This document shows positions 37,587 through 44,452 of a stretch of 64,000 nt of DNA, piece after piece. Both the position numbers and the translations under genes were made by a program. Every line of letters starts with the position of its first letter. Within the stretch, counting starts at the first letter, position 1. Source of the stretch: Robiginitalea marina (GTDB lineage: Bacteria > Bacteroidota > Bacteroidia > Flavobacteriales > Flavobacteriaceae); assembly GCF_024006985.1 (NCBI RefSeq), contig NZ_JAMXIB010000001.1, positions 434,001 through 498,000 on the forward strand, in the 5' to 3' direction. The notes beneath the pieces were generated by a model. That model was not told the DNA's origin. It ran no database searches and saw nothing but the letters and a program-made list of their open reading frames with translations.

Positions 37587-38254
37587 TGGACGATACCCCC
37601 AAAGCCAATCTGCCTTTAACCCACAGGTGGAGACCCGCCCGCGTGATCTCAAAACCTGGGCCGGCCCTTTTCATGCTGCATGGATACGGAAGCAATGAGG
37701 AAGATTTATTCTCCTTTGCCTCTGAGTTGCCCGGGGACCTCCATATCTTTTCCCTTAGGGCCCCCTACAGACTGGAGCCGTTCGGGCACGCCTGGTACGC
37801 CATAGATTTCAGTGCATCCCGGGGCAAATGGAACGATGTGGAACAGGCCATTGCCTCCAGGGATCTGGTGCTGGAAACCATAGACCGGGCTATTGAAGCC
37901 TACGGCCTCGACCCGGGCCGCATAAGCCTGCTGGGCTTCAGCCAGGGGAGTATTTTGAGCTATGCCCTGGCCCTTTCGTACCCCTCCCGGATTAAATCGG
38001 TGATCGCCCTGAGCGGGTACCTGGACCCTGCCATGCTTCCCCCCGGCTTTGCCAGCAACGACCTTGGGTCCCTGAACATATATGCCTCCCATGGGGAAAC
38101 CGACATGGTGATCCCGGTATCCTGGGCCCGCAACACCTCGGAATTCCTGAAGGAGCTGGGCGTGAAACACCAGTATGAGGAATATCCCGTGGGGCACGGT
38201 GTCTGCCCCGAAAACCTGTACTCGTTCAGGGAATGGATGAACGGCAGGTACTGA
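37586..38254 (+). CDS. Phospholipase/carboxylesterase-type alpha/beta hydrolase
   Basis: The 222-residue hydrolase of the carboxylesterase/phospholipase family has the nucleophile Ser in GFSQGSILSYAL, Asp in SHGETDMVIPV and His in PVGHGVCPEN. FMLHGYGSNEEDLFSFA is the oxyanion loop. No signal peptide is seen. It is the last gene of the four-gene BatA operon and meets a convergent gene end to end. Confidence 0.9.
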   Translation: MDDTPKANLPLTHRWRPARVISKPGPALFMLHGYGSNEEDLFSFASELPGDLHIFSLRAPYRLEPFGHAWYAIDFSASRGKWNDVEQAIASRDLVLETIDRAIEAYGLDPGRISLLGFSQGSILSYALALSYPSRIKSVIALSGYLDPAMLPPGFASNDLGSLNIYASHGETDMVIPVSWARNTSEFLKELGVKHQYEEYPVGHGVCPENLYSFREWMNGRY

Positions 38255-38749
38255 TTACTGGCTTCGGGTATAGAGCAGGTGGCCGAGGAGGGTAAAGTCG
38301 ACGCCAAGGTCGTCCCTGAGTTCGTACTGGATCAGGAGCTCCCCCCAGTATTTCCCGTCTGAAAAATCGGCGATAATCCAGCGGTGGTTCAGGATCTCAA
38401 TCTTGTTGATCTTAAAATCGCCTTCCATCCCCTCATAGGGGACCAGGGGATTATTCCCGGAAGCTTCATTGGTTTCCAGGAGCTTATCGGCGATGTACCG
38501 GGAAGGGTCTTCCAGGCCAAGGTGGTCGTAATAGGCAAGGGCCTCATCATTGTTCCCGAGGCTGAAATACTGCAGGTCCAGCAGGTCGAGCCGGCTGTCT
38601 TTCAGGGAGTCCCGTAGCGCCTCCTGTTCCTGCTCCAAGGCGTTTATTTTTTTTTCGAGTCCTTCCAGATTCCTGGAGCCGGTAAATGCAAGATAAAGGG
38701 CCAGCAGGGCCGAAAAAACAAAAAGGTACAGGAAGATTTGCTGTCGCAT
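38255..38749 (-). CDS. Anchored coiled-coil protein of unknown function
   Basis: The 164-residue protein has an N-terminal membrane anchor (FLYLFVFSALLALYLAF), a short coiled coil (LEGLEKKINALEQEQEALRD) and a soluble C-terminal domain (NHRWIIADFSDGKYWGELLI). Flavobacterial relatives are sometimes labelled hydrolase (recalled), but no catalytic motif is seen. It lies downstream of the MBL hydrolase on the same strand (9-base gap) and converges with the esterase. Confidence 0.72.
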   Translation of the reverse strand: MRQQIFLYLFVFSALLALYLAFTGSRNLEGLEKKINALEQEQEALRDSLKDSRLDLLDLQYFSLGNNDEALAYYDHLGLEDPSRYIADKLLETNEASGNNPLVPYEGMEGDFKINKIEILNHRWIIADFSDGKYWGELLIQYELRDDLGVDFTLLGHLLYTRSQ

Positions 38750-38758
38750 GTTTTTTAT

Positions 38759-39523
38759 TTAAAGGGTAAGGGTAAGGTTGTCATAGGCCAGGCGGACGTG
38801 CCCGGGAAGCTGCTTTTCCACTTCCTCATGGAACCCCATCATATGGCTGATGTGGGTGAGGTAAGCGCGTTTCGGGTTAACTTTTTCGATGAATTCAAGA
38901 GCCTCCTGCAGGTTGAAGTGGGAATGGTGGGGTTCCTGCCTGAGCGCGTTGACTACCAGTACTTCCAGCCCTTCAAGGTGTTTCATCTCTTCCGGTTCAA
39001 CAGACTTCACGTCGGTAAGGTACGCGAAATCCCCCAGGCGATACCCAAAAACCTGGAGGCGGTTGTGGCGGGCTTCGATGGGGGTAAACCAATGGGTGCC
39101 GACCCGGAAGGGGGTGCCTTTTTCCACCAGGTTCACCGCCACGGCCGGGGCCCCCGGGTACCGGTCGCCATCGGCGAAAATATAGTCAAAACGGCGCTCC
39201 AGGGAGCGCACTACCCGCTCATGCGCAAATATGGGGATGTCGCCCTGGCGAAAGAAAAAGGGCCTGATGTCGTCTATGCCGGCCGTATGGTCGGCATGCT
39301 CGTGGGTGAAGAGGATGGCGTCGAGCCGTTCCACGGGGTGGCGCAGCATCTGTTGTCGGAAATCCGGCCCGCAATCAATTACATAAACGCTATCGTCTGC
39401 CCGGATCATCACCGAGACCCGGAGCCGCTTGTCCCTGGGATCACGGCTGAGGCATACCGGATGCGTGCTCCCGATTACCGGGATTCCCTGCGAGGTGCCT
39501 GTACCCAAAAAAATGATCTCCAA
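38759..39523 (-). CDS. MBL-fold metallo-hydrolase, PhnP-like
   Basis: The 254-residue metallo-beta-lactamase-fold hydrolase begins LEIIFLGTGTSQGIPVIG and carries FTHEHADHTAGIDDIRPF, the HxHxDH zinc motif. Later ligands appear at IEARHNR and LTHISHM. The pattern resembles PhnP-type phosphodiesterases. The TTG at 39523 is chosen as start because homologues begin at the LGTGTSQG strand and the upstream TTG at 39544 lies in a -7 box. It is divergent from the unknown gene at 39612. Confidence 0.85.
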   Translation of the reverse strand: MEIIFLGTGTSQGIPVIGSTHPVCLSRDPRDKRLRVSVMIRADDSVYVIDCGPDFRQQMLRHPVERLDAILFTHEHADHTAGIDDIRPFFFRQGDIPIFAHERVVRSLERRFDYIFADGDRYPGAPAVAVNLVEKGTPFRVGTHWFTPIEARHNRLQVFGYRLGDFAYLTDVKSVEPEEMKHLEGLEVLVVNALRQEPHHSHFNLQEALEFIEKVNPKRAYLTHISHMMGFHEEVEKQLPGHVRLAYDNLTLTL

Positions 39524-39541
39524 CCGATGGTCTGTTTTATC

Positions 39542-39549
39542 CAAATTTA
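39542..39549 (-). promoter_or_regulatory. -7 box of MBL hydrolase
   Basis: The minus strand reads TAAATTTG about 18 bases before the chosen TTG start at 39523, in the divergent spacer. Confidence 0.4.
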
Positions 39550-39564
39550 TAACTTATTTATTAT

Positions 39565-39591
39565 TTGGATCAGCCAATCTTTTTACCTTTG
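39565..39591 (+). promoter_or_regulatory. -33/-7 promoter of conserved unknown gene
   Basis: TTG (39565-39567), a 16-base spacer and TACCTTTG (39584-39591) lie 20 bases before the ATG at 39612. Confidence 0.5.
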
Positions 39592-39611
39592 TTTTGTGTA
39601 AATTGCCGACT

Positions 39612-41072
39612 ATGCCCACGGTTCAAAAGAACGATTTTGCGTTTGAAAACGTCCCCTCCATCAAAGCAAAAACCCTGCGCATAAACCTGAACCCGGATAT
39701 TTACGGAACATTTGCGGAGATTGGCGCCGGCCAGGAAACCGCGAGGCATTTCTTCAGGGCCGGGGGGGCTTCCGGAACCATCGCCAAGGCGATGAGTGCC
39801 TACGACAAAGCGTTCAGCGATGCGATTTACGGGCTTGAGGAAGACGGGCGATACGTCACCCAGAGCCGCCTTCAAAAAATGCTGGCCCATGAAATGCGGT
39901 TGATGGAGGAGCGTATCCCCCGGGAACAACACCCCGATCGGCTGTTCTTCTCCTATGCCAATACCGTGGCCACCATCGATTTTACCAAGCGCTATAAGGG
40001 TCATGGCTGGGTCGGTATCCGGTTCCAGCTCGATCCCAAACAGAAGGAATTCGACGAGATCGTGCTGCATATCCGCTTCAAGCAGAACGAGGCCCGCCTG
40101 CAACAGGAAACGCTTGGAATCCTCGGGGTAAACCTTATTTACGGGGCTTTCTTCAAGTACGACAAACCGCGGAAACTCCTGAAATACCTCTACGACCATA
40201 TCGACAAGGACACCCTTGAGGTGGATATGATCAATTTTTCAGGGCCGAATTTTGCCCAGGTCGACAACCGCCTGATCAGCCTCCAACTGGTCCGCAACAA
40301 TATGACGGATGCAGTGATGTTCGGTCCGGACGGCAACAACCTGCTGCCAGCCGCCGTACTCTATAAAAAGAATATCCTCGCCCTGAGGGGAAGCTTCCGC
40401 CCCGTGACCATGGTAAACATGGACATGTTCCAGAAATCGTACGATATTTTTATAGGGGAACAAACCGTAGACCCTGAAAACACCATCGTCATCTTTGAGA
40501 TTACCCTGTCCAACCTGAAAGCTTCCGGGGAAATCGATGAACAGGATTTCATGGACAGGGCCGAGCTGCTGTGTTCCCTGGGCCATATGGTGATGATTTC
40601 CAATTTCCAGGAATACTACAAGCTGGTAGAGTTCCTGAACAACTACACCAAGGAGCGCATGGGCCTGACCATGGGGGTAAACAACCTGGTGGAAGTATTC
40701 GACGAAAAGTACTACCGCCACCTCAGCGGCGGTATCCTGGAGGCTTTTGGGAAACTTTTCTTCAAAAACCTCAAGGTATACCTCTATCCGATGCGCGACC
40801 CGGAAACCGGCCAGATCCTTACCAGCAACAATATCAAGGTTCACCCCCGTATGAAGGAACTCTACAAGTTCTTCAAGTATAATGGCAAGGTAATGGACAT
40901 CATTGATTACGACCCGGATATCCTTCATATCTACTCCAGGGATGTCCTGAAAAAAATCACCAACCACGAAGAAGGTTGGGAAGAAATGCTGCCTGAAGGG
41001 ATTGCTGAAGTCATCAGGGAAAAACAACTTTTCCTCCCCAAAAAAGACAAGTCGCCCCAGTCTGTGAAATAA
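39612..41072 (+). CDS. Large conserved soluble protein of unknown function
   Basis: The 486-residue protein begins MPTVQKNDFAFENVPSIKAK and has no signal peptide or membrane helix. Segments such as RTLRINLNPDIYGTFAEIGA-like, ETARHFFRAGGASGTIAKAM, MITNFQEYY-like and KVHPRMKELYKFFKYNGK recur in flavobacterial and cyanobacterial relatives. Those are often mislabelled as nicotinate-nucleotide adenylyltransferase or TonB receptor (recalled). No such motifs are visible here. The start at 39612 follows a promoter; the frame is open further upstream but overlaps the MBL gene. Confidence 0.85.
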   Translation: MPTVQKNDFAFENVPSIKAKTLRINLNPDIYGTFAEIGAGQETARHFFRAGGASGTIAKAMSAYDKAFSDAIYGLEEDGRYVTQSRLQKMLAHEMRLMEERIPREQHPDRLFFSYANTVATIDFTKRYKGHGWVGIRFQLDPKQKEFDEIVLHIRFKQNEARLQQETLGILGVNLIYGAFFKYDKPRKLLKYLYDHIDKDTLEVDMINFSGPNFAQVDNRLISLQLVRNNMTDAVMFGPDGNNLLPAAVLYKKNILALRGSFRPVTMVNMDMFQKSYDIFIGEQTVDPENTIVIFEITLSNLKASGEIDEQDFMDRAELLCSLGHMVMISNFQEYYKLVEFLNNYTKERMGLTMGVNNLVEVFDEKYYRHLSGGILEAFGKLFFKNLKVYLYPMRDPETGQILTSNNIKVHPRMKELYKFFKYNGKVMDIIDYDPDILHIYSRDVLKKITNHEEGWEEMLPEGIAEVIREKQLFLPKKDKSPQSVK

Positions 41073-41099
41073 AAAAACCGGATAGCGTGCTATCCGGTT
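41070..41099 (-). terminator. Intrinsic terminator of bcp (minus strand)
   Basis: AACCGGATAG (41076-41085) pairs perfectly with CTATCCGGTT (41090-41099) around a CGTG loop. Read on the minus strand the hairpin is followed by a T-run (plus-strand A-run from 41069 to 41077), so it ends bcp transcription; the plus side lacks a T-run. Confidence 0.85.
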
Positions 41100-41105
41100 C
41101 CCCCC

Positions 41106-41570
41106 TTATGCGCTTTCCAGGATTTGCGCGGCGTGGTCCTTGGTGACCACCTTGTCGATCACGCGTTCGACTATCCCTTCTTCATTAATAATAAAGGTCT
41201 TGCGATGGATGCCATCGAATTCCCGACCCATGAATTTTTTGGGCCCCCAAACCCCGAAGGCCTCAATAACCTTGCGGTCCTCATCGGCGAGCAAGGGGAA
41301 GGGAAATTCGTATTTATCCCTGAAACTGGCCTGCTTTTTGGGAGAATCGGCACTGACCCCCAAAAGGCTGTATCCGGCATTTTGAAGTTCGCCATAGTGG
41401 TCCCGGAGGTTACAGGCTTCCTGGGTACACCCGGGGGTATTCGCCTTGGGGTAGAAAAACACCACGAGTTTCCTGCCGCGGTAGTCCGATAGGGAAACCG
41501 AATTCCCATCTTGGTCCGTGCTTTTAAAATCCGGAACTTTATCCCCTGCTTTCAATGTGTCCATAAGCAT
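41106..41570 (-). CDS. bcp: Thiol peroxidase Bcp (peroxiredoxin Q)
   Basis: The 154-residue peroxiredoxin reduces peroxides using thioredoxin. The peroxidatic Cys is in NTPGCTQEACNLRDHY, with the resolving Cys five residues on, as in PrxQ. FYPKANTPGCT and GVSADSPKKQASF are family motifs. It is divergent from nth with a short spacer. The start may be at MLMDTL or the ATG two codons later. Confidence 0.94.
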   Translation of the reverse strand: MLMDTLKAGDKVPDFKSTDQDGNSVSLSDYRGRKLVVFFYPKANTPGCTQEACNLRDHYGELQNAGYSLLGVSADSPKKQASFRDKYEFPFPLLADEDRKVIEAFGVWGPKKFMGREFDGIHRKTFIINEEGIVERVIDKVVTKDHAAQILESA

Positions 41571-41608
41571 TCTGATTGTTTAGTTATTTTAGTGTAAAAT
41601 TAAACATA

Positions 41609-42271
41609 ATGACCAAAAAAGAAAAGGCGGCTTTTATAGTGGAGAAACTGGAGGAAATCTACCCGGCCATCCCCATCCCTCTGGACCATAAAGATCCGTA
41701 TACCCTGTTGATCGCCGTATTGCTCTCTGCCCAGAGTACCGATGTCAGGGTCAACCAAACCACCCCGGAATTGTTTGCGCTGGCCGATAACCCTGCCGAT
41801 ATGGTAGCCCTGGGGGTTGACAAAATCCGCGAAATTATCCGCCCGGTGGGCCTGTCGCCTACCAAGGCCAGGGCCATCCATGCCCTGTCGGGTATCCTGC
41901 TGGAAAAACACGGGGGCCAGGTGCCGCAAACCCTGGAAGCCCTGGAAGCCCTGCCGGGGGTAGGGCACAAAACTGCCAGCGTGGTGGTTTCTCAGGCCTT
42001 CGGCATCCCTGCCTTTCCTGTGGACACCCATATCCACAGGCTCATGTACCGATGGGGCCTTTCTTCGGGCAAAAATGTGGTGCAAACCGAAAAGGACGCC
42101 AAAAAATTGTTCCCAAAGGAATTGTGGAATAAACTCCACCTTCAAATCATCTGGTACGGGAGGGAATACTGCCCGGCGCGGGGGTGGGACCTGGAACGGG
42201 ACCCGATCACCCAGAAGGCAGGGAGAAAGGAAGTGCTCCGCAATTATCGGGCAAAAAAAAAGGCCCGCTAA
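41609..42271 (+). CDS. nth: Endonuclease III homologue without [4Fe-4S] cysteines
   Basis: The 220-residue DNA glycosylase/AP lyase of base-excision repair has the HhH motif with catalytic Lys (LEALPGVGHKTASVVV) and catalytic Asp in FPVDTHIHRLM. The C-terminal cluster motif C-x6-C-x2-C-x5-C is missing: the region reads YGREYCPARGWDLERDP with a single Cys. It should therefore fold without the iron-sulfur cluster. The start is the ATG at 41609 (MTKKEKAAFIVE). Its 3' end overlaps a minus-strand terminator hairpin. Confidence 0.92.
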   Translation: MTKKEKAAFIVEKLEEIYPAIPIPLDHKDPYTLLIAVLLSAQSTDVRVNQTTPELFALADNPADMVALGVDKIREIIRPVGLSPTKARAIHALSGILLEKHGGQVPQTLEALEALPGVGHKTASVVVSQAFGIPAFPVDTHIHRLMYRWGLSSGKNVVQTEKDAKKLFPKELWNKLHLQIIWYGREYCPARGWDLERDPITQKAGRKEVLRNYRAKKKAR

Positions 42272-42281
42272 AAGCGGGCCT
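42252..42281 (-). terminator. Intrinsic terminator of sigma-A/micro-gene transcript
   Basis: AGGCCCGCT (42261-42269) pairs perfectly with AGCGGGCCT (42273-42281). On the minus strand the hairpin is followed by a T-run (plus A-run 42253-42261). It begins 7 bases after the micro-gene stop at 42288 and overlaps the end of nth. Confidence 0.88.
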
Positions 42282-42287
42282 GTTGCG

Positions 42288-42431
42288 CTAATTCAATGTT
42301 GTTTCGAATTGTACCCCCTTGTAATTCAGCACGCGGAGGGTGCGTGAGAACTGCAGCAAAAAGTCCACAGTTTCTTTCCTGACGTGGCAACCCTCGCACG
42401 CTCGGGCCGGTTCTGAGTAAATTTTTTCCAT
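42288..42431 (-). CDS. Micro-gene A (47 aa) downstream of sigma factor
   Basis: The 47-residue protein MEKIYSEPARACEGCHVRKE... ends VLNYKGVQFETTLN. The C-terminal half (VDFLLQFSRTLRVLNYKGVQ) aligns without gaps with that of the micro-gene at 43359-43505 (IRFLLDYSKSLKIVSSRGLT), sharing FLL, S, L, G, FE and LN: about 11 identities in 26. It lies 66 bases after a sigma factor gene and 7 bases before a terminator, so it closes that transcript. Two Cys (C-x2-C) are present. Candidates include an anti-sigma-like or regulatory peptide; nothing proves this. Confidence 0.72.
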   Translation of the reverse strand: MEKIYSEPARACEGCHVRKETVDFLLQFSRTLRVLNYKGVQFETTLN

Positions 42432-42453
42432 ATACCTAGAGTTCGTTACACCT

Positions 42454-42468
42454 AAATAACGCAACCCC
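42454..42468 (-). promoter_or_regulatory. Conserved element upstream of micro-gene A
   Basis: The minus strand reads GGGGTTGCGTTATTT. A near-identical GGGGATTGCGTTATTT lies at 43527-43542. Both end 21-22 bases before the ATG of the following micro-gene, so position and sequence are conserved in otherwise diverged spacers. It could be a promoter (TTATTT(T/A)G-like) or an RNA/protein site. Confidence 0.6.
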
Positions 42469-42497
42469 AGGGGAAATATTGTCTGTTGGTTTAGGGT

Positions 42498-43082
42498 TTA
42501 ATAATTGGTCAGGGTGATCTTGTTCCTCTGGATGATCTTCCTGAGGTTGATCAGCGCATAGCGCATCCGGCCGAGGGCCGTATTGATGCTCACCCCGGTA
42601 CATTCGGAGATTTCCTTAAAACTCATGTCTTTGTAGATTCTCATGATGAGAACCTCGCGCTGGTCATCGGGCAATTCATCGATCAGTACTTCCAGGTCGC
42701 TCTCAATCTGATCCTTGATCATTTGCTTTTCTGCGTTGAGTTTATCGTCGCCGATCACGGAAAAGATATTAAAGTCATCGCCCCCTTCAAATTTGGGCAT
42801 GCGCTTGTTCTTGCGGAAGTAATCGATGATCAGGTTATGGGCGATGCGCATGACCCAGGGAAGGAATTTCCCTTCCTCATTGTAATTGCCCTTTTTAAGG
42901 GTCTTGATCACCTTGATAAAGGTATCCTGGAAGATATCCTCGGTCACATCGCGGTCCATGACCTTGGAGTAAATGAAGCTCGTGATCCGCTGGTTGTGGC
43001 GGTTGATGAGCGTTTCCAGGGCCCTTTCATCGCCGCTGATGTATTCCCGTACCAGGATTGAATCGTCGATCTGTAATTCCAT
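42498..43082 (-). CDS. ECF-type RNA polymerase sigma factor A
   Basis: The 194-residue sigma-70 family protein has region 2 (ALETLINRHNQRITSFIYSK, EDIFQDTFIKVIKTL, GKFLPWVMRIAHNLIIDYFR) and region 4 (LPDDQREVLIMRIYKDMSFK, EISECTGVSINTALGRMRYA). It lacks region 3, as in ECF sigmas. It is about two-thirds identical to the sigma factor at 43628-44209 without gaps (132 of 193 counted by eye). The start at 43082 (MELQIDDS) matches that paralogue. No classical anti-sigma gene is adjacent; a 47-codon gene follows. Confidence 0.93.
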   Translation of the reverse strand: MELQIDDSILVREYISGDERALETLINRHNQRITSFIYSKVMDRDVTEDIFQDTFIKVIKTLKKGNYNEEGKFLPWVMRIAHNLIIDYFRKNKRMPKFEGGDDFNIFSVIGDDKLNAEKQMIKDQIESDLEVLIDELPDDQREVLIMRIYKDMSFKEISECTGVSINTALGRMRYALINLRKIIQRNKITLTNY

Positions 43083-43300
43083 AGAGCGCATTTTTTTGTT
43101 CAGTGGTGGCCTTAGGCTGGTTTTTGTTTCGTCCGTTGCGTCTGTTTTGCCTCAAACACAATTTAAAAGTAGCCAAAGGGGTTGCCTGCGGAAAAACATT
43201 GTTGTCAAACCACGGATTCTTGATGTAAACACCGGATTTTAGCTTTTAAGGGGATGCCGACCTGATCGCGAAGCCCGGAGCTGGCTGCAAATCAGCGGGA

Positions 43301-43330
43301 AAAGAAAAGCCCGGCCACAGAATGGCCGGG
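43301..43330 (-). terminator. Intrinsic terminator of sigma-B/micro-gene transcript
   Basis: CCCGGCCA (43310-43317) pairs perfectly with TGGCCGGG (43323-43330) around a 5-base loop, followed on the minus strand by GCTTTTCTTTT. It lies about 30 bases after the micro-gene B stop. Confidence 0.75.
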
Positions 43331-43358
43331 AGCGGGAAGAACCTGGAAGGTCACCGGG

Positions 43359-43505
43359 TCAGTTCAGGTTGCTCTCAAAGGTGAGGCCCCTTGAGGAAAC
43401 GATTTTGAGGGATTTGGAGTAGTCGAGCAGGAAACGGATGGTTTCCGGGGAAGCCTTTCTAAGTTCGCACTGTTTTGATTCCTTAATGGGGTAAAGGTGC
43501 TTCAT
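43359..43505 (-). CDS. Micro-gene B (48 aa) downstream of sigma factor
   Basis: The 48-residue protein begins MKHLYPIKESKQCELRKASP and ends SSRGLTFESNLN. It is homologous to micro-gene A at 42288-42431, with the same order of sigma factor, upstream element, micro-gene and terminator. The gap from the sigma stop is 122 bases. The single Cys aligns with the second Cys region of A. A regulatory peptide for the sigma factor is plausible; no known family recognised. Confidence 0.72.
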   Translation of the reverse strand: MKHLYPIKESKQCELRKASPETIRFLLDYSKSLKIVSSRGLTFESNLN

Positions 43506-43526
43506 GGGGATTTGCTTTGTTTGTCA

Positions 43527-43542
43527 AAATAACGCAATCCCC
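43527..43542 (-). promoter_or_regulatory. Conserved element upstream of micro-gene B
   Basis: The minus strand reads GGGGATTGCGTTATTT, differing from the element at 42454-42468 by one inserted base and ending 21 bases before the micro-gene ATG. Confidence 0.6.
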
Positions 43543-43627
43543 ACCGGAACCCGTTTCCCGGCTCGACCTATGGCCCAATAATTCGTTTAAAAATACGCCT
43601 TGGGCGATCCTTACGACCTGCTGCCAA

Positions 43628-44209
43628 TTAATCCGTTAAAACGATCTGGTTCTCTTCGATGAATTTGCGGAGGTTAATCAGGGCGTATCGCATGCGGCCC
43701 AGGGCGGTATTGATGCTTACCCCGGTGCGCTCGGCAATCTCCTTGAAGCTCATGTTCTGGTACATACGCATCCGCACCACCTCGCGCTGTTCGCCGGGCA
43801 ACCGGTCGACCAAAACCCCGAGGTCCGATTCGATCTGGTCGCGGATCAGCCTTTTTTCGGCATTCACCCCATCGTCTTCCAGGATAGCGAAGACATGGAA
43901 CTGCTCGCTGCCCTCGTAGCGGGGCATGCGGTTATTCTTCCGGTAGTGGTCCATCACCAGGTTGTGGGCGATCCGCATCACCCAGGGAAGGAATTTGCCT
44001 TCCTCATTGTATTTGCCAAGCTTCAGGGTGCGGATAACCTTAATAAAGGTCTCCTGGAAAAGGTCCTCGGTGATTTCCGTGTCGAAAACCTTGGAGTAAA
44101 TAAAATTGAATATGCGCTGGTTGTGGCGGGCGATCAGGCATTCAAGGGCCTTTTCATCACCGTTTAAATAGTTCTTTACCAGGGAAGCGTCATCGACATG
44201 GAGTTCCAT
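43628..44209 (-). CDS. ECF-type RNA polymerase sigma factor B
   Basis: The 193-residue sigma factor is paralogous to the one at 42498-43082. Region 2 is ALECLIARHNQRIFNFIYSK with EDLFQETFIKVIRTL and GKFLPWVMRIAHNLVMDHYR. Region 4 is LPGEQREVVRMRMYQNMSFK with EIAERTGVSINTALGRMRYA. The region between them, around YEGSEQFHVF, is the most diverged. A promoter (TTG-N18-TATATTTG) lies upstream at 44331-44359, giving a leader of about 115 bases. It is the upstream member of the duplicated cassette. Confidence 0.93.
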   Translation of the reverse strand: MELHVDDASLVKNYLNGDEKALECLIARHNQRIFNFIYSKVFDTEITEDLFQETFIKVIRTLKLGKYNEEGKFLPWVMRIAHNLVMDHYRKNNRMPRYEGSEQFHVFAILEDDGVNAEKRLIRDQIESDLGVLVDRLPGEQREVVRMRMYQNMSFKEIAERTGVSINTALGRMRYALINLRKFIEENQIVLTD

Positions 44210-44330
44210 ACACTATACTTTTTTTGATTACATCTGGCGGCCCGGGATTTCTCCCGTTCACCGCCTTTCGGGCTTCAACTAAAAAAGTAATAGTGCTGTA
44301 TAGGCGTTGTCGATTTATGGATTGACTCCC

Positions 44331-44359
44331 CAAATATAGAAATTTTTTCTTCCCGCCAA
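44331..44359 (-). promoter_or_regulatory. -33/-7 promoter of sigma factor B
   Basis: The minus strand reads TTG (44359-44357), an 18-base spacer and TATATTTG (44338-44331), the best housekeeping promoter match in the divergent spacer with uvrA. Confidence 0.6.
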
Positions 44360-44426
44360 AAACAAACCCTCCTCAAACGGGCGAGTTATCCCAAAACATC
44401 TGCTGGCAATTGCCCCCCGTAAATCG

Positions 44427-44434
44427 TATCTTTG
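44427..44434 (+). promoter_or_regulatory. -7 box of uvrA
   Basis: TATCTTTG lies 18 bases before the ATG at 44453 and contains the earlier in-frame TTG at 44432, supporting the later start. Confidence 0.45.
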
Positions 44435-44452
44435 CGGCTTACCCGCAGCGGC

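Noticed and set aside
42396-42401. C-x2-C-H string in micro-protein A as a haem-c site
   Set aside because: The micro-protein has no export signal and haem-c attachment happens outside the cytoplasm.
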